DNA from: an uncultured Clostridium sp.
GTDB lineage: Bacteria > Bacillota > Clostridia > TANB77 > CAG-508
DNA: 64,000 nt
Assembly (NCBI GenBank): GCA_947648905.1
Contig: CANSPP010000002.1
Location: forward strand, 245,219-309,218
Direction: 5' to 3'
Positions 28,940-37,924 of this stretch are shown here, one piece after another (position 1 is the first letter of the stretch; each line of letters begins with the position of its first letter). The position numbers were made by a program, and so were the translations under genes. The notes below the pieces were generated by a model. The model ran no database searches. It was given only the letters and a program-made list of their open reading frames with translations, and was not told the DNA's origin.

Positions 28940-31438
28940 CTATAAAATATCTGGATTGTCTTGTAAAATTTTGCTCACTATGTCTTCTTCAAAGCTAAAT
29001 GGTACAACATACCCACCTAAATTTTGTGCTTTATCTGATAAAATAGGATTTTTATCATTAACATAAATTTTTGCTTTTCCTTTTCCGTTTTTTGCTTCTT
29101 GAACTAAATTTGATACAGGCGAATTTCCGTCAAATGCCATAACTACTGAACTTCTTCTTTCAAAGATTTCATAGTTAAAGCTTTTATATATTCCCATTTC
29201 GTCACTTTCAATAGAAATTCTAACTCCATCTAGATTTTCTGTTAGTAAATTTTCTGCTTCTTCTGTTGATACCATTTTGGGAATTATAGCATCTATTTCA
29301 AATTTCTTATTCAATTTATTACTTATGTTAATTATCTCTTTTTCATAGCCAGCCATTTTGTGTCCAATTACAAAATATGCTTTATTTTCATCTATTTTTT
29401 CAAGTAATCTTTCCAAAATTATTTTTCCGGTTTCTGTAACTTCTGTATTTCTACCTTTTTTATTGAAACTTCCACCTGCAATTATAATTGGAACTTTATT
29501 TTCTGGCAATTGTTTAATTTTTTTCCTTAATTTAACTTCAGATTCTATATTTTTATTTATTCTCAGAGCACGGTTATTTTCTTTGCCTTTTTCAATATTC
29601 TCCTTTTCAAGTTGTGTTAGAGCTTCAGTTATTGTTCTTCCATTTAAAAATTCTTCAAATTCCTTTGATTTCTTTTTGAAATATATTTCTCTATCTGCAA
29701 TAATTTCATCTTCAACTTTCCTCATTGCTTGAAAATCTTCATCTGTAAGTCCTAATAAGTTTTGAAGCGCTAATTGTTCGTCAATTGTATCAACTCCATA
29801 AAAACCACATCCATCTGTTCCTTGAACACATTTAATTCCGTTTTTTAAATATGTTTTTATTGGATGTAAACTTAAATTACTTAAATTGTTTAATCTTACA
29901 TTTGATGTCAATTGGAACTCTAAAACTACATTTCCTTCTTTTAGCTCTTTTATTAGCTTCTTTCCTTCTTCTGAATTTAAATCAGCTGTATATAACCCGT
30001 GTCCTAGCCTAACTCTTGGCATTTTTTGACCAGGTCTTAGCGAATCTTTTATACATTGTATTGATTTTGCAACATTATCTCTTAAACTATCATTTTCTCC
30101 AGCGTGTATTCTTATTGTGAAATCTTTATCTACATCTGCTACATACTCTACTAATTCCTCTATTGCAGGTTTTAAGTCGGCTATATCATTTATTTCTTCT
30201 CCCATAAAGTCGCTTCCTACAACATATGGGCTTTTAGCAACTGCTTTTAGCACATCTAAATTTTCTCTTAAATAATTTCCAGCTTTAATTTGGCTTGCAA
30301 TAATTGTAAGTGGAATTCTTCTCATCGCTGCTAATAATCGGATTTTCACCCCTGTTTCTTTCTCTATATATGGCATTATTTGATGTACTTCTTCAATTAA
30401 CTTTATAGCTGGTCCATTTGCTTTTACTAAATCTGAATCTGCTATCTCTGTATAATCTATTTTTTGCTTTTGATATTCCCTTGCTATCCATAAATATTTA
30501 TCTTGTCTTAAAGTTATATTTTTCAACTCTGGATTTTCAATGTCTTTTATCATTATTTTTAGTTTTCTTTTGACACCATCTTTTGGTATTCTATTTATTT
30601 TTTCTATATCTAGTTCTATTTTTTCTTCTGATGGGATTCCTTTTGTAAATGCATATCTATAAATATATAACTTTTCAAGATTTGTAAAAACTGCTTGCCC
30701 ATCTTTTAATATTGATAGACTATTTCTTATTTTTGCAATATTATGTGCTGCATTTTCTAAGTTATTTAATATAAAATCCGCAAAATTAATAAATGTATTA
30801 TCATCTATTTTTCTTATTTTATATTTTCCTTCTAAACCGCAATCTTTGTATTTTTCTTCAACTATTTCCCTTTGTTTTAAAATTTTTTCTTCTTGTTCTT
30901 CGCTCATTCTTAATTTTAATTTTTTAATGTAATACAAAGGGTATCTTAATTGATGTTTTATTCCTAATGCTATTAGTACATCTGGTGATAAATTTGCATT
31001 CATATGTGTATGTAAATCTGTTCTGAATTTTGATTTTTTTAGTATGTTTGATTTGACAATCGTTTTCTTCAAATCCATATTGTAATTTTTTGTTTGTGAC
31101 ATTAATGTCTTTGTAATTGCTGGTATCTTCGCTCTTACTTCAATTGCACCATCTTCATATATATTTGCTAACTTTATTCCACCTAATCTTAATATATATA
31201 CAATTTCATTATCTCCGTTGATACTTGCAGGAATTGTTCCTGTTATTATTTTCATATCGTTTTTATCTTTAGCTATTTCTACATCACATAACTTCGCTAA
31301 ATTTGTTATTAAATTTCCTGTACCGTGGTTTGGTGTTTCGATAATATATCTCAATTCATCTTCGTTTTCACGATATATGCTCACTTTTATATCTTTTTCT
31401 TTATCTAAATAGAATTTACTTAAACGTGTCTTTTCCAT
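28940..31438 (-). CDS. large adenosine-deaminase-like protein with an added Rossmann-like C-terminal domain
   Basis: 832 residues. The N-terminal approximately 140 residues match nothing I recognise. The middle (about 140-590) has all the zinc-enzyme motifs of the adenosine deaminase family: HTHMNANL, IRIHAGEND (catalytic Glu), LGHGLY, LTSNVRLNN with SLHP, and QGTDGCGF. About 110 extra residues sit between the first motif and the barrel core. The C-terminal domain (about 640-832), starting IIIAGGSFNKKGRNT and including VVMAFDGNSPVSNLV, looks like a SLOG/LOG-type nucleotide-binding fold (inference). Ordinary adenosine deaminases are about 340 residues. Whether the substrate is adenosine is open. 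Confidence 0.75.
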   Translation of the reverse strand: MEKTRLSKFYLDKEKDIKVSIYRENEDELRYIIETPNHGTGNLITNLAKLCDVEIAKDKNDMKIITGTIPASINGDNEIVYILRLGGIKLANIYEDGAIEVRAKIPAITKTLMSQTKNYNMDLKKTIVKSNILKKSKFRTDLHTHMNANLSPDVLIALGIKHQLRYPLYYIKKLKLRMSEEQEEKILKQREIVEEKYKDCGLEGKYKIRKIDDNTFINFADFILNNLENAAHNIAKIRNSLSILKDGQAVFTNLEKLYIYRYAFTKGIPSEEKIELDIEKINRIPKDGVKRKLKIMIKDIENPELKNITLRQDKYLWIAREYQKQKIDYTEIADSDLVKANGPAIKLIEEVHQIMPYIEKETGVKIRLLAAMRRIPLTIIASQIKAGNYLRENLDVLKAVAKSPYVVGSDFMGEEINDIADLKPAIEELVEYVADVDKDFTIRIHAGENDSLRDNVAKSIQCIKDSLRPGQKMPRVRLGHGLYTADLNSEEGKKLIKELKEGNVVLEFQLTSNVRLNNLSNLSLHPIKTYLKNGIKCVQGTDGCGFYGVDTIDEQLALQNLLGLTDEDFQAMRKVEDEIIADREIYFKKKSKEFEEFLNGRTITEALTQLEKENIEKGKENNRALRINKNIESEVKLRKKIKQLPENKVPIIIAGGSFNKKGRNTEVTETGKIILERLLEKIDENKAYFVIGHKMAGYEKEIINISNKLNKKFEIDAIIPKMVSTEEAENLLTENLDGVRISIESDEMGIYKSFNYEIFERRSSVVMAFDGNSPVSNLVQEAKNGKGKAKIYVNDKNPILSDKAQNLGGYVVPFSFEEDIVSKILQDNPDIL

Positions 31439-31486
31439 ATTCCCCTCCCCTTTGTTTATTGTATTTTCTTAAATTTGTTAAGTTCC

Positions 31487-31515
31487 ATTGTATCATATTT
31501 TTATTTCCTTTGCAA
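31487..31515 (-). promoter_or_regulatory. promoter of the adenosine-deaminase-like gene
   Basis: TTGCAA and TACAAT on the minus strand are 17 bases apart, about 50 bases upstream of the start codon. Confidence 0.65.
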
Positions 31516-31591
31516 TAAATTATGTTGACTTTTTAGTTTTCTTTTTGTATTTCATCTGCTATTTTATATTTTGTTACACTACTGTACAAAA

Positions 31592-31626
31592 AAATTATCC
31601 TAGAATTTAATTTTCTAAGATAATTT
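31592..31626 (-). terminator. Rho-independent terminator after the Rpn-family gene
   Basis: AAATTATCTTAGAA and TTCTAGGATAATTT form a 14-bp stem with one wobble pair, followed by T7. Confidence 0.88.
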
Positions 31627-31632
31627 CTTGTT

Positions 31633-32511
31633 CTATTTATTTTCTACTAATTTTTCTATTTCTTCTTTGGTTAATCCTGTAACTTTCTCTATTATTTGTA
31701 CATCAATTTTCTCTTTTAACATGTTTTTAGCATTTTCTATATTTTTTATCCTTGCACCTTCTTCTCTTGCATCTCTCATACCTGTATTATAGTCTAAAAT
31801 CGCTCTTTGCCTTGACATATATAGTTCCCACTCTTTTTCGTCCATACTCATTTCGTTTATTATGTCCATAGCTTTTTTTATTTCTTTATTCTCTTTCTTA
31901 GCCATTTCTAACTTATCCTCCCTTCCTGCTAATAACCACAGCCATTGCTCTAGCTTGGTTTTAGCTTCTGGATTTTTCTTTTCAAATTTTGGTATTTCTA
32001 TAAAGTGCATTTCCAAGTCGCTTGTTGCTATTTCTTCCTCTTCTGTATATCCCATATCCACATATTCATTTTCTTTTGTTTTTTCAAATTTCATATGTGC
32101 TATATTATGATAGCTATTTCTTTTATAAAATTCAAAGTTTAATAAATTTATTACTATAACGTTTTTTATCTCTCTGTAGTCTTCACCCTTTTTTATTTCA
32201 TCTGTCTCCAAAGTTGCCATATAATATGTACTTCTTTTGTCTATGTTTTTTAAGTCCTGTACTTGCATCTCGATATCACATATAATGTTTTTGTCTATTC
32301 CTACTTTTACATCTAATACTCCTGCTTTGCTGTCATATAAATTTCTTGGTAGTTCTGGGTTTTTGACTACTACTTCTTGTATTGGTTTATCTAGTATGGC
32401 TTCTAGTAATGCTTTTAATATGTCTTCGCTTCCTTCTCTTGAAAATGCTCTTTTAAATACTATGTCACTTGTTAGTGGTAATTTTTTTATTGTTTCTTTA
32501 TTTTTGTTCAA
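31633..32511 (-). CDS. Rpn-family PD-(D/E)XK nuclease (PDDEXK_2)
   Basis: 292 residues. The N-terminal segment LTSDIVFKRAFSREGSEDILKALLEAIL is a hallmark of the Rpn/YhgA family, often labelled transposase. The nuclease core is seen as VLDVKVGIDKNIICDIEMQVQDL (D, then E-x-Q), and the family's IEIPKF and EQWLWLL segments follow. The C-terminal third is helical and charged. Related Rpn proteins promote recombination and can limit phage growth. It stands alone with its own terminator. Confidence 0.88.
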   Translation of the reverse strand: MNKNKETIKKLPLTSDIVFKRAFSREGSEDILKALLEAILDKPIQEVVVKNPELPRNLYDSKAGVLDVKVGIDKNIICDIEMQVQDLKNIDKRSTYYMATLETDEIKKGEDYREIKNVIVINLLNFEFYKRNSYHNIAHMKFEKTKENEYVDMGYTEEEEIATSDLEMHFIEIPKFEKKNPEAKTKLEQWLWLLAGREDKLEMAKKENKEIKKAMDIINEMSMDEKEWELYMSRQRAILDYNTGMRDAREEGARIKNIENAKNMLKEKIDVQIIEKVTGLTKEEIEKLVENK

Positions 32512-32977
32512 TAAGCTTCATTCCTTTCATATTATACACCATATTTTTGCGCTTAGCAATACTTTGGTGTAAATTTTTATTTATTAGTAATGTTGTTGCT
32601 GCTTTTATTGCTATTTCATTTTTCAAGTTTGTGTACACATATTTAAATTTTGTTGATTATTTGGGTTTTAATTTCGATTTAGTTTTGATTATTTAGTTTA
32701 AAAATAACTTATTTCAAAACTTTTTTGATTTTAGATTTTAATTTTCTAAAAATTGATTTTAATTTATTTGATTAAATTTAAATTTTAAAATTTTATAAGT
32801 TATAAATTATAATGCTCTATTCTAATTAGAATTTTATTGCAACATAAGTAGCAATATTATTACAGCACATATAGTAACAAATTTTTGGGGCTTTTGCAAT
32901 GATTTTACAAAAATTTATCCAAAAACTCATCGCAAAATTCGACGTTTTTTGACATTGCTGTTTTAGTCATTTACTAA
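32512..32977. other. gene-free AT-rich interval
   Basis: About 470 bases between the Rpn gene start and the terminator of the prepilin-like gene. No frame of useful length with a ribosome site exists on either strand. It must contain the Rpn promoter but no clear -35/-10 pair was found. A short GC-richer stretch (about 32880-32960) has no strong hairpin. Nothing else is seen. Confidence 0.6.
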
Positions 32978-33015
32978 TAAAAAAAACAAAAGTAGTACAT
33001 ATTAGTACTACTTTT
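32978..33015 (-). terminator. Rho-independent terminator
   Basis: AAAAGTAGTAC and GTACTACTTTT form an 11-bp stem with a 6-base loop and a T8 run, six bases beyond the prepilin-like stop. Confidence 0.9.
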
Positions 33016-33020
33016 ACTTT

Positions 33021-34217
33021 TTATTCTGATACTAGCACAAAGTCTTTGCCTTGTGGTTTAAGTTTTATACCAGATTTTAGATGAACTAGCGGACGCACCC
33101 CGTAGTAATTACCGTTATAGCCGTCAGTGCCCACGCTACCGTTGTAGTTTACATCCATCTCATTGCTACTATAAAGGGTGGACGGAGAAGCCAACCAATA
33201 TCCATGGCAGCTGTTATATTCAGCTCTATGTGGATAATATAGCTCATCTTGGTAGCCTGGTGTACTTGACATATCTGCATAATATGTTGCTGGTGTTTCA
33301 CTTGTTCCTACATAATATCCTGTACTGTTTGCATTTGTATATAATTTATTATTTGCATACTTTTTATTCCAGCTTGCTGTATACATCTCTAACGTTGGTC
33401 CACCTATTACATTATTTTCATCAGCCCATCTTGTATCTCTAAATGTCTCCCATTTACTTGCATCTAGTAAACATGCTGTCATTTTATAATTACTATTACT
33501 TTTTGTAAATGTTGCTTCTTGGTTTAGCATAAATCTACTTGCTATTGCTGTATCTATACTTGTTACTTTAAAGTCACTACTAGTATTCCAATAAATATTA
33601 TAATTTCCATTGTCTGCAAATCCTAAACTTGTTTTTTGACTTTCTAATTTACTTACTGGCACATAATCACTTGCTATTAAGTATATATCATTTCCTTCTG
33701 CATAAAATACTTTCCACTCTACTTCTAAATCTACTTGGTTTCCATCTGCATCTGTTACTTTTAACGTATCTCCATAATTTAATACTTTTCCTTCTGTTAC
33801 TTTTTTAAATATGTCAGGATTTGTTGCTATATCTTTTGCTTCTATTAATTCTTTATCTTTGGTTTCATCTTGTATCTCAACATTTCCATTTCCATCTATT
33901 ATAACTGTTTGTCCGTCTAATGTTACTGTTATTGGGAATGTATCTCCTTCTACACTTGCTTCTGGAATATGTGCTGATATATTAGATTTTAATGTATCCA
34001 AATCTAATGTTCCATCTTCTCCATAGCTTCCCATTACTTCTATTTGTATTCTTTCTTTTGCACTTGCATTTTCTGTATCTTTCTTTGCTGTTACTGCTTT
34101 TGTTAATATTCCATTGTCCCCTGTTAATGTACTAATTGCTACTCCCGCAAGTATTAAAAGCACAATTATTGTTATTACTAGCGCTATTAATGTAATACCT
34201 TTGTTTTTTTGTCTCAT
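33021..34217 (-). CDS. prepilin-like surface protein with DUF6273-like domain
   Basis: 398 residues from ATG 34217 (GGGAGA site; the longer start at 34253 has none). The N terminus is a type IV-pilin-like leader: MRQKNKGITLIALVITIIVLLILAGVAIST. About 100 residues follow, then a C-terminal domain with WKVFYAEGNDIYLIASDYV and a WLASPST...GVRPLVHLKSG ending, typical of DUF6273-like clostridial surface proteins. It is the intact paralogue of the N terminus at 27133. Base composition near the 3' end is richer in GC than the rest, hinting at transfer of the C-terminal module. Confidence 0.8.
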   Translation of the reverse strand: MRQKNKGITLIALVITIIVLLILAGVAISTLTGDNGILTKAVTAKKDTENASAKERIQIEVMGSYGEDGTLDLDTLKSNISAHIPEASVEGDTFPITVTLDGQTVIIDGNGNVEIQDETKDKELIEAKDIATNPDIFKKVTEGKVLNYGDTLKVTDADGNQVDLEVEWKVFYAEGNDIYLIASDYVPVSKLESQKTSLGFADNGNYNIYWNTSSDFKVTSIDTAIASRFMLNQEATFTKSNSNYKMTACLLDASKWETFRDTRWADENNVIGGPTLEMYTASWNKKYANNKLYTNANSTGYYVGTSETPATYYADMSSTPGYQDELYYPHRAEYNSCHGYWLASPSTLYSSNEMDVNYNGSVGTDGYNGNYYGVRPLVHLKSGIKLKPQGKDFVLVSE

Positions 34218-34353
34218 TATAAATCTCCCTTTCTGTCTTTTGTTTTTTACCATTTCATTTTATCCATAATTATGTAATTAGTCAATACGTTATATTAAAA
34301 CATTTTACTATTTTATATTACAAATTTATTACAAAGGCACATCAATACATATA

Positions 34354-35016
34354 CTATTTTGTTGATATATGTATATTATCTATCTCTGCTTTCATTTCTC
34401 TCGAAATAATATTTTGAATTTTAGCCACATCTTCTGGTTTCATTTCTTCACTTTCTATAATTACGCTAATACTTTTATCATTTACAAAAATAATGCTATT
34501 TTCAAAACCTTTTGTTTTTATTAAGTTTTCGCATATCATTATACTATTTTTTAGTTCATTTATTTTTGTTATTTCTTGTGTTGCTGTTTGTTTTTGAGTT
34601 TCTAGTGAGTTACTGCTGTTTAATACTTTTTCGTATGTTTCTAGCATTTGAGAATACATTGTGTCTCTTTCTAGTTTTGATTGTACAAAATAATCGTCTT
34701 TGGTTACTTTGCTATTTGCTTGTACTTCTTTTTCCTCTGTTTGCTCTGAAGCTTCTTTATTTCCGTCTTCACTTTCATTTTTGACTTCATTCTCACTAGT
34801 AGGTGATGTCTCTTCTCCTGTTACCACATCATTGCTGTTTACTAGTGTTGCGTCTCCGATATCTGCTAACAAAGTATCGTCTTTGGCTTCCATTTGCATA
34901 CTTGTTTCTATTGATTGATTGTCATTTGCGTTTGTTGTAAAGTTTAAGTATCCTGCTGTCATTATCATTATTGCAATAACATAAATAATTACTTGGTTTT
35001 TCTTTAATAATTTCAT
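34354..35016 (-). CDS. spoIIIAH: stage III sporulation protein AH
   Basis: 220 residues. The N-terminal membrane helix (about 7-27) is followed by an acidic low-complexity linker (about 40-100) and the conserved ring-building domain (about 105-220) with KLERDTMYSQMLETYEKVLNS. SpoIIIAH on the mother-cell side pairs with SpoIIQ to form the channel joining mother cell and forespore. It is the last gene of the spoIIIA operon, 21 bases after spoIIIAG. No clear terminator follows. Confidence 0.93.
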   Translation of the reverse strand: MKLLKKNQVIIYVIAIMIMTAGYLNFTTNANDNQSIETSMQMEAKDDTLLADIGDATLVNSNDVVTGEETSPTSENEVKNESEDGNKEASEQTEEKEVQANSKVTKDDYFVQSKLERDTMYSQMLETYEKVLNSSNSLETQKQTATQEITKINELKNSIMICENLIKTKGFENSIIFVNDKSISVIIESEEMKPEDVAKIQNIISREMKAEIDNIHISTK

Positions 35017-35037
35017 AAAAATCTTTCCTTCCTCATT

Positions 35038-35658
35038 TTAATTCATCTCGAAAACTTGAATTTTATGTGTTGCAAGGCCTGTTACAGCTTCAACAGCTTG
35101 TATAATATTTGTCTTTGTACTTGCGTTTCCCGCACCTTTTGCGGTAATTATTGCACCTTCTATTTTTGCCTGCACTACTTTTTGTGTAATTGGTGTTTTT
35201 TCTCCACTTTCTTCTTTAAATATGATATCTTTTTGAGAGTTATTTTCTTGTATTTTCCTTATTCCTCCTGATGTATCTGTTTCTTCTGTTGTGCTTACTT
35301 TTGAGTTTTCGTTATACATTGCTACTACTTCATTTGACTCATTATAATTTATGCAAACTTTTACATCTCCAACCCCTTGTATTTTTGATAATATATTTTC
35401 TAGCTTTTCTTCTAAATTATCTGTTGTTTGAATATTTCCTTGTATGTTTGATTCTATTTGCGTTGTTGCTAGTTGTTTGCTGGTATCATTATTGTTTTCT
35501 ACTTTTTTCTTACTATTTCCATTCCATATTATGTTTATAATTACAATTGTTATGATTAATATTATTACAAAAAAAACTAAATTTTCTATTTTCTTTTTAT
35601 CATTTCCTTCTTCATCTTCTTTGCTTTTTATTAAACTCTTTAATTTATCTTTAAACAT
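35038..35658 (-). CDS. spoIIIAG: stage III sporulation protein AG
   Basis: 206 residues: a charged N terminus, a membrane helix (about 27-45), then a ring-building domain with LENILSKIQGVGDVKVCINYNES and the KGAGNASTKTNIIQAVEAVTGL end. It forms a 30-fold ring in the mother-cell membrane in Bacillus. Its start overlaps the spoIIIAF end by 19 bases, pointing to translational coupling. Confidence 0.95.
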   Translation of the reverse strand: MFKDKLKSLIKSKEDEEGNDKKKIENLVFFVIILIITIVIINIIWNGNSKKKVENNNDTSKQLATTQIESNIQGNIQTTDNLEEKLENILSKIQGVGDVKVCINYNESNEVVAMYNENSKVSTTEETDTSGGIRKIQENNSQKDIIFKEESGEKTPITQKVVQAKIEGAIITAKGAGNASTKTNIIQAVEAVTGLATHKIQVFEMN

Positions 35659-36251
35659 TTTTCCTTCACCCCATATTCTTCTATTAAAAATTTTTTAACA
35701 TTTTGAATATCTGCATTTGTTATTTTGGTTTCTTGTTTTTGTTCTTCTTCCTTTTGTATTCTTGTATCTATTTTCTTTATTTTTTGCACTTCTGTTACTA
35801 TTTTATTTTCAACTGTTTCATTTGCTTCCTTAATAGGCTCTTGACTTTTTTCTATATTTAATTGTATCTGTTTAATTTCCCATTCTTCATTATCATTTCT
35901 AGTTGTACTTATTTTTACATTTTTTACTTTATATCCTTTCTCTTCTACTTTTTTTCTGATATCTTTTTCTAATTCTTCTTCATATAATTTATTTATTCTT
36001 TCATCCATACTAGTTTGGTCTACTGAACTTGTTGTTTGCACAGTTGTATAGTTTTCAATTTCTAAATTGCTTAAATTCAATTTCTCTTTGTTCTGAATTA
36101 GTGGAGATATTATGTTAAATATTACAAAAACGCCTAGAACCATTCTTATATATTTCTTTGTTTTGTTATTTGGCAAAAGCATTTCCAGAATTGATACTAT
36201 TACTATTGTTACTCCTAATCCTTTTGTCCAACTACTTAAAAACTCTATCAT
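35640..36251 (-). CDS. spoIIIAF: stage III sporulation protein AF
   Basis: 203 residues with two N-terminal membrane helices (about 8-26 and 33-52), the SpoIIIAF signature KKYIRMVLGVFVIFNIISPL and a soluble ring-building-like C-terminal domain. It is part of the SpoIIIA transenvelope complex. It starts ten bases after spoIIIAE. Confidence 0.92.
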   Translation of the reverse strand: MIEFLSSWTKGLGVTIVIVSILEMLLPNNKTKKYIRMVLGVFVIFNIISPLIQNKEKLNLSNLEIENYTTVQTTSSVDQTSMDERINKLYEEELEKDIRKKVEEKGYKVKNVKISTTRNDNEEWEIKQIQLNIEKSQEPIKEANETVENKIVTEVQKIKKIDTRIQKEEEQKQETKITNADIQNVKKFLIEEYGVKEKCLKIN

Positions 36252-36261
36252 TTGTATGCTC

Positions 36262-37413
36262 CTATCTATACATCATTGCGCTGTTTGACATTTTTAAAAC
36301 TAATGTAGTTCCAATTATTAGCATAAATGACATTGCACTTAAAATACCCAAAAATATTTTAAAAATATCGCCTATTTGCTCTAATAAGCTTGTTATTGGT
36401 TTATCTGCAATTGGCTGTACTAGTGCAGAAAGTAGTTTGTACGATGCAGTTAGAACTGTCAGTTTTAAAATTGGCATAATACAAATTCCTATTATGATAA
36501 TAACTCCAACTAAACCAACTGCATTTTTAAGAACCACTCCACAGCCTAAAACTGTATCTACTGCATCACCTAAAATCTTTCCTACTACTGGTATTGCTGA
36601 ACTTACAACTGCTTTACTAGTTTTGGCTGTAATTCCATCTACACTACTAGATAATGTCCCCTCCAATGAGACTACACCCACAAATATCGTCAAAACAATT
36701 CCTAAAAGCCACACAATTCCAGACTTTAAAAACTTTGATAGTTTATCTATTTGCACTCTATCAGATATTTTTGAAATTACAACCAAACTTGTAAATATTA
36801 AAACAAGTGGAATAATCAAATTTTGAATCATATTGCCAATAAAATTGATCATAAATAATATTATTGGTTCTATAACTGTGCTTGTAGTTATGCTACCTGT
36901 ATATAACATTAGTGTTACTAGTAATGGCACTAGCATATTCATAAACCCTAACAAATTACTTGTTGTATCTTGAACCAGCTTTATTATATCTGAAAAATTC
37001 GCCATTATTATCGTTACAATTAATATATATTGAACATAATAAATTAGCTTCGATATTCCATCATTTTCTAAACTTTCACTTATTGATTTTAAGACACTAT
37101 GTATTATTATAATTGCTAATATACTAACAATTGCCTTTACATTTGTTGTAACTTCTTTTCCAAGTAAATTTAAAATTCTTTTTGCAAAAGTGCTATTATC
37201 TACCTCTCCTTTTATAGCTTGCTGTAAAACATCGCCAACATTTATATTGTCAAAAAACTCTCCTGAATACTCTTCAGCACCTTTTATAAAATCTTGTATT
37301 TTAAACTCTTCTTGTTGCTCCTTCATCGTCTGCATTTCACTATCCGCATAACTCACATTGCCAACTATCATAACACACGCAACAACTATCATTATCAATA
37401 AAAACTTTTTCAT
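36262..37413 (-). CDS. spoIIIAE: stage III sporulation protein AE
   Basis: 383 residues. Signal-like N terminus (about 1-23) and seven or eight membrane helices: the polytopic core subunit of the SpoIIIA channel. Signatures: VSLEGTLSSSVDGITAKTSKAVVSSAIPVVGKILGDAVDTVLG. AAAGGA precedes ATG 37413. A REP-like element of about 85 bases separates it from spoIIIAD, the only long gap in the operon after spoIIIAA. Confidence 0.96.
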   Translation of the reverse strand: MKKFLLIMIVVACVMIVGNVSYADSEMQTMKEQQEEFKIQDFIKGAEEYSGEFFDNINVGDVLQQAIKGEVDNSTFAKRILNLLGKEVTTNVKAIVSILAIIIIHSVLKSISESLENDGISKLIYYVQYILIVTIIMANFSDIIKLVQDTTSNLLGFMNMLVPLLVTLMLYTGSITTSTVIEPIILFMINFIGNMIQNLIIPLVLIFTSLVVISKISDRVQIDKLSKFLKSGIVWLLGIVLTIFVGVVSLEGTLSSSVDGITAKTSKAVVSSAIPVVGKILGDAVDTVLGCGVVLKNAVGLVGVIIIIGICIMPILKLTVLTASYKLLSALVQPIADKPITSLLEQIGDIFKIFLGILSAMSFMLIIGTTLVLKMSNSAMMYR

Positions 37414-37425
37414 TTGTTCCTTTCA

Positions 37426-37510
37426 TGTCCAATTGGGGACGTTTCTTTTTTGGACATTTTGTCCATTTGGGGACACATCTTCTTTTCAAAACTTTTTTGG
37501 CCTGTCCCAA
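37426..37510. repeat. REP-like hairpin element inside the spoIIIA operon, copy 4
   Basis: TGTCCAATTGGGGACGTTTC then TTTTTTGGACATTTT (37426-37460) matches copy 1 at 4582-4616. A second unit (TGTCCATTTGGGGACA, with a partner CCTGTCCCAAAAAG) extends to 37510. It could fold in the spoIIIA transcript between spoIIIAD and spoIIIAE. Confidence 0.75.
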
Positions 37511-37515
37511 AAAGT

Positions 37516-37914
37516 TTATGGAAGTATTTTTAATATTATTTCTAGTAGGCTTGATATAATTGGTATTGACATAGATATTATGATTATTTTTGTGCCTATT
37601 TCTATTTTGCTTGCTATTGCAGCTTCTCCAGAATCTTTACATATGCTTACTGCAAATTCTGATAAAAATGCTATTCCTGTTATTTTTATTAATAGTGTTA
37701 AGAATGTACTGTTTATTGATGTCTTGCTTGCTAAAGATTGTAATAGGTTTATTATTCCTGTTAACTTGTCCATTACTAGTAATAAAATTAATACTCCTGT
37801 AAGCAAACTTATGTATATTGCAAATTCTGGCCTATATTGTTTTAAGAGTATTATTATTACTACCGCTACTAACCCAATTCCAATTATTCTTATTACTTCC
37901 AAATTGATTTTCAT
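37516..37914 (-). CDS. spoIIIAD: stage III sporulation protein AD
   Basis: 132 residues with four predicted membrane helices. Typical signatures are IIGIGLVAVVIIILLKQYRPEFAIYISLLTG and FAVSICKDSGEAAIASKIEIGTKIIIISMSIPI. It starts at ATG 37914, ten bases after the spoIIIAC stop, with GGAAGGA close to the start codon. Confidence 0.95.
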   Translation of the reverse strand: MKINLEVIRIIGIGLVAVVIIILLKQYRPEFAIYISLLTGVLILLLVMDKLTGIINLLQSLASKTSINSTFLTLLIKITGIAFLSEFAVSICKDSGEAAIASKIEIGTKIIIISMSIPIISSLLEIILKILP

Positions 37915-37924
37915 TCCTTCCGTT

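Noticed and set aside
28940-32511. Complete RADAR-like defence system
   Set aside because: Only a deaminase-like protein is present; the neighbours are an Rpn nuclease and rny, with separate promoters and terminators and no RdrA-like ATPase.
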